From: an uncultured Christensenella sp.
GTDB taxonomy: Bacteria; Bacillota; Clostridia; Christensenellales; UBA1242
Reading direction: 5' to 3'
DNA length: 5,543 bases
Assembly (NCBI GenBank): GCA_948471335.1
Contig: CAOKRZ010000058.1
Location: 1-5,543 of the forward strand
This document shows, piece by piece, positions 4,617 through 5,543 of this stretch. The notes beneath the pieces were generated by a model. That model had not been told where the DNA came from. It did no database searches and was given only the letters and a program-made list of their open reading frames with translations. The stretch's first letter is position 1. Every line of letters begins with the position of its first letter. A program made the translations under genes and the position numbers.

Positions 4617-5543
4617 GAGTTGTTGTTGGTATAAGCGGCGGTGTTGACTCTTCAGTTGCTGCCTATCTTCTTAAACAAGAAGGACATGACACAATTGGTC
4701 TTTTTATGGTCAACTGGCAGGAGAAGGATGGCACTTGCACCGCAGAAGAAGATTTTGAGGATGTGAAAAGGGTATGCAATAATATTGGAATACCATATTT
4801 CAGTGTGAACTATTCTAAGGAGTACTATGACCGTGTGTTTAAATATTTCTTAGAGGAATATTCAAAAGGCAGGACGCCAAACCCAGATGTTCTGTGCAAT
4901 CGTGAAGTTAAGTTTGGGCCTTTTCTCGAAAAGGCTATGGCACTTGGTGCTGACATGATCGCAACAGGACATTACGCAAAGAAGATTGAAAGGGATGGCA
5001 AGTTCTATTTGTATAAAGCAGACGATCTCAACAAAGATCAGTCCTATTTTTTGAATCAGCTAAGTCAAGCACAGCTATCTAAGGTTATCTTCCCACTTGA
5101 GAATATAGAAAAGCCTATGGTTAGAGAAATTGCCAAAAAGCTTGACCTTTCAACGGCTGAGAAGAAAGACAGCACAGGCATTTGCTTCATTGGAGAACGT
5201 AACTTTAAGAAGTTCTTGAAAGGCTTCCTTCCAGCAAAGCCAGGCAAGATCTGTGACCTTGAAGGAAATGAAATAGGTGAGCATGACGGGCTTATGTATT
5301 ACACTCTTGGCCAAAGACGCGGGCTTAACATTGGAGGAATGAAAGGCGGAAATGGTCAGCGCTGGTTTGTTATAAGAAAGGATCTTAAAAACAACATTCT
5401 CTACGTTTCTCAAGGCGAAGACGATGAGCTTTTCTCAGACGGACTATACGCAAGCGGATTCAATTGGATTCCAGAAAAACCAAAAGAAAAAGAATTTGAT
5501 TGCCTTGCCAAGTTTCGCTATCGTCAACCTGACCAAAAGGTGC
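4613..5543 (+). CDS. mnmA: tRNA-specific 2-thiouridylase MnmA (3' truncated by window)
   Basis: MnmA uses ATP and persulfide sulfur to thiolate uridine-34 of tRNA-Lys, -Glu and -Gln in the cytoplasm, tuning decoding of A/G-ending codons. 310 codons are visible with no stop; family members are about 350-370 aa, so roughly the last 50 residues, part of the C-terminal beta-barrel, are missing. The PP-loop ATP-binding motif SGGVDSSV is at residues 8-15. The first catalytic Cys is Cys95 in NPDVLCN (90-96), and the second is Cys191 in STGICFIG (187-194), corresponding to Cys102 and Cys199 of the E. coli enzyme. Other family blocks are CTAEEDFEDV (42-51), GRTPNPD (86-92), GHYA (119-122), DQSYFL (142-147), LGQRRGLNIGG (232-242) and FRYRQ (301-305). 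All key residues seen are intact. The start overlaps the zinc-ribbon/TM2 gene by four bases. Bacillota often have mnmA beside a cysteine desulfurase; none is in view. Confidence 0.98.
   Translation, partial: MRVVVGISGGVDSSVAAYLLKQEGHDTIGLFMVNWQEKDGTCTAEEDFEDVKRVCNNIGIPYFSVNYSKEYYDRVFKYFLEEYSKGRTPNPDVLCNREVKFGPFLEKAMALGADMIATGHYAKKIERDGKFYLYKADDLNKDQSYFLNQLSQAQLSKVIFPLENIEKPMVREIAKKLDLSTAEKKDSTGICFIGERNFKKFLKGFLPAKPGKICDLEGNEIGEHDGLMYYTLGQRRGLNIGGMKGGNGQRWFVIRKDLKNNILYVSQGEDDELFSDGLYASGFNWIPEKPKEKEFDCLAKFRYRQPDQKV

Noticed and set aside
1..5543. CRISPR array, insertion sequence, toxin-antitoxin pair or phage defence genes
   Set aside because: No spaced direct repeats, transposase motifs, terminal repeats or recognisable defence domains were seen. 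The cyclase-like gene lacks the effector neighbours expected of cyclic-nucleotide defence systems such as CBASS or Pycsar.

Overview
This is a low-GC, densely packed bacterial window with few intergenic bases. ScpA/ScpB side by side, a SpoIVFB-like intramembrane protease, strong GGAGG-type ribosome sites and a small helical protein of a type I associate with gut Clostridia together point to an uncultured or poorly studied Bacillota (Clostridia-like). That assignment is inference; no rRNA or other marker gene is present to settle it.

Layout. (1) Positions 1-1085: the 3' part of scpA and all of scpB, overlapping by 8 bases, encoding the two non-SMC subunits of the condensin that organises and segregates the chromosome. 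(2) 1119-2146: an unannotated 50-codon membrane microprotein whose 3' end overlaps an M50 site-2-type protease (SpoIVFB-like, with a CBS-like C-terminal domain). (3) 2127-2570, minus strand: a 147-aa helical protein of unknown function, tail-to-tail with the protease gene. (4) 2614-4059: divergent from it, a membrane-anchored class III nucleotide cyclase-like protein (four membrane helices, HAMP-like linker, cyclase domain, TPR-like tail) that lacks two usual transition-state residues. (5) 4069-4121: a rho-independent terminator whose 3' stem arm contains the -35 box of a near-consensus promoter. (6) 4122-5543: a zinc-ribbon/TM2 membrane protein gene overlapping mnmA by 4 bases (ATGA); mnmA is cut by the window edge.

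How it fits together. The genes cover housekeeping (chromosome condensation, tRNA wobble-uridine thiolation) plus membrane signalling or proteolysis. I see no mobile element, CRISPR array, RNA gene, or evidence of a defence island. The most notable signals are small-scale: two genes whose start codon lies right after a TACAAT -10 box (apparent leaderless transcripts), a terminator fused to a promoter, a membrane microprotein overlapping an intramembrane protease, and a cyclase domain with altered catalytic residues. I did not find a convincing new multigene system.
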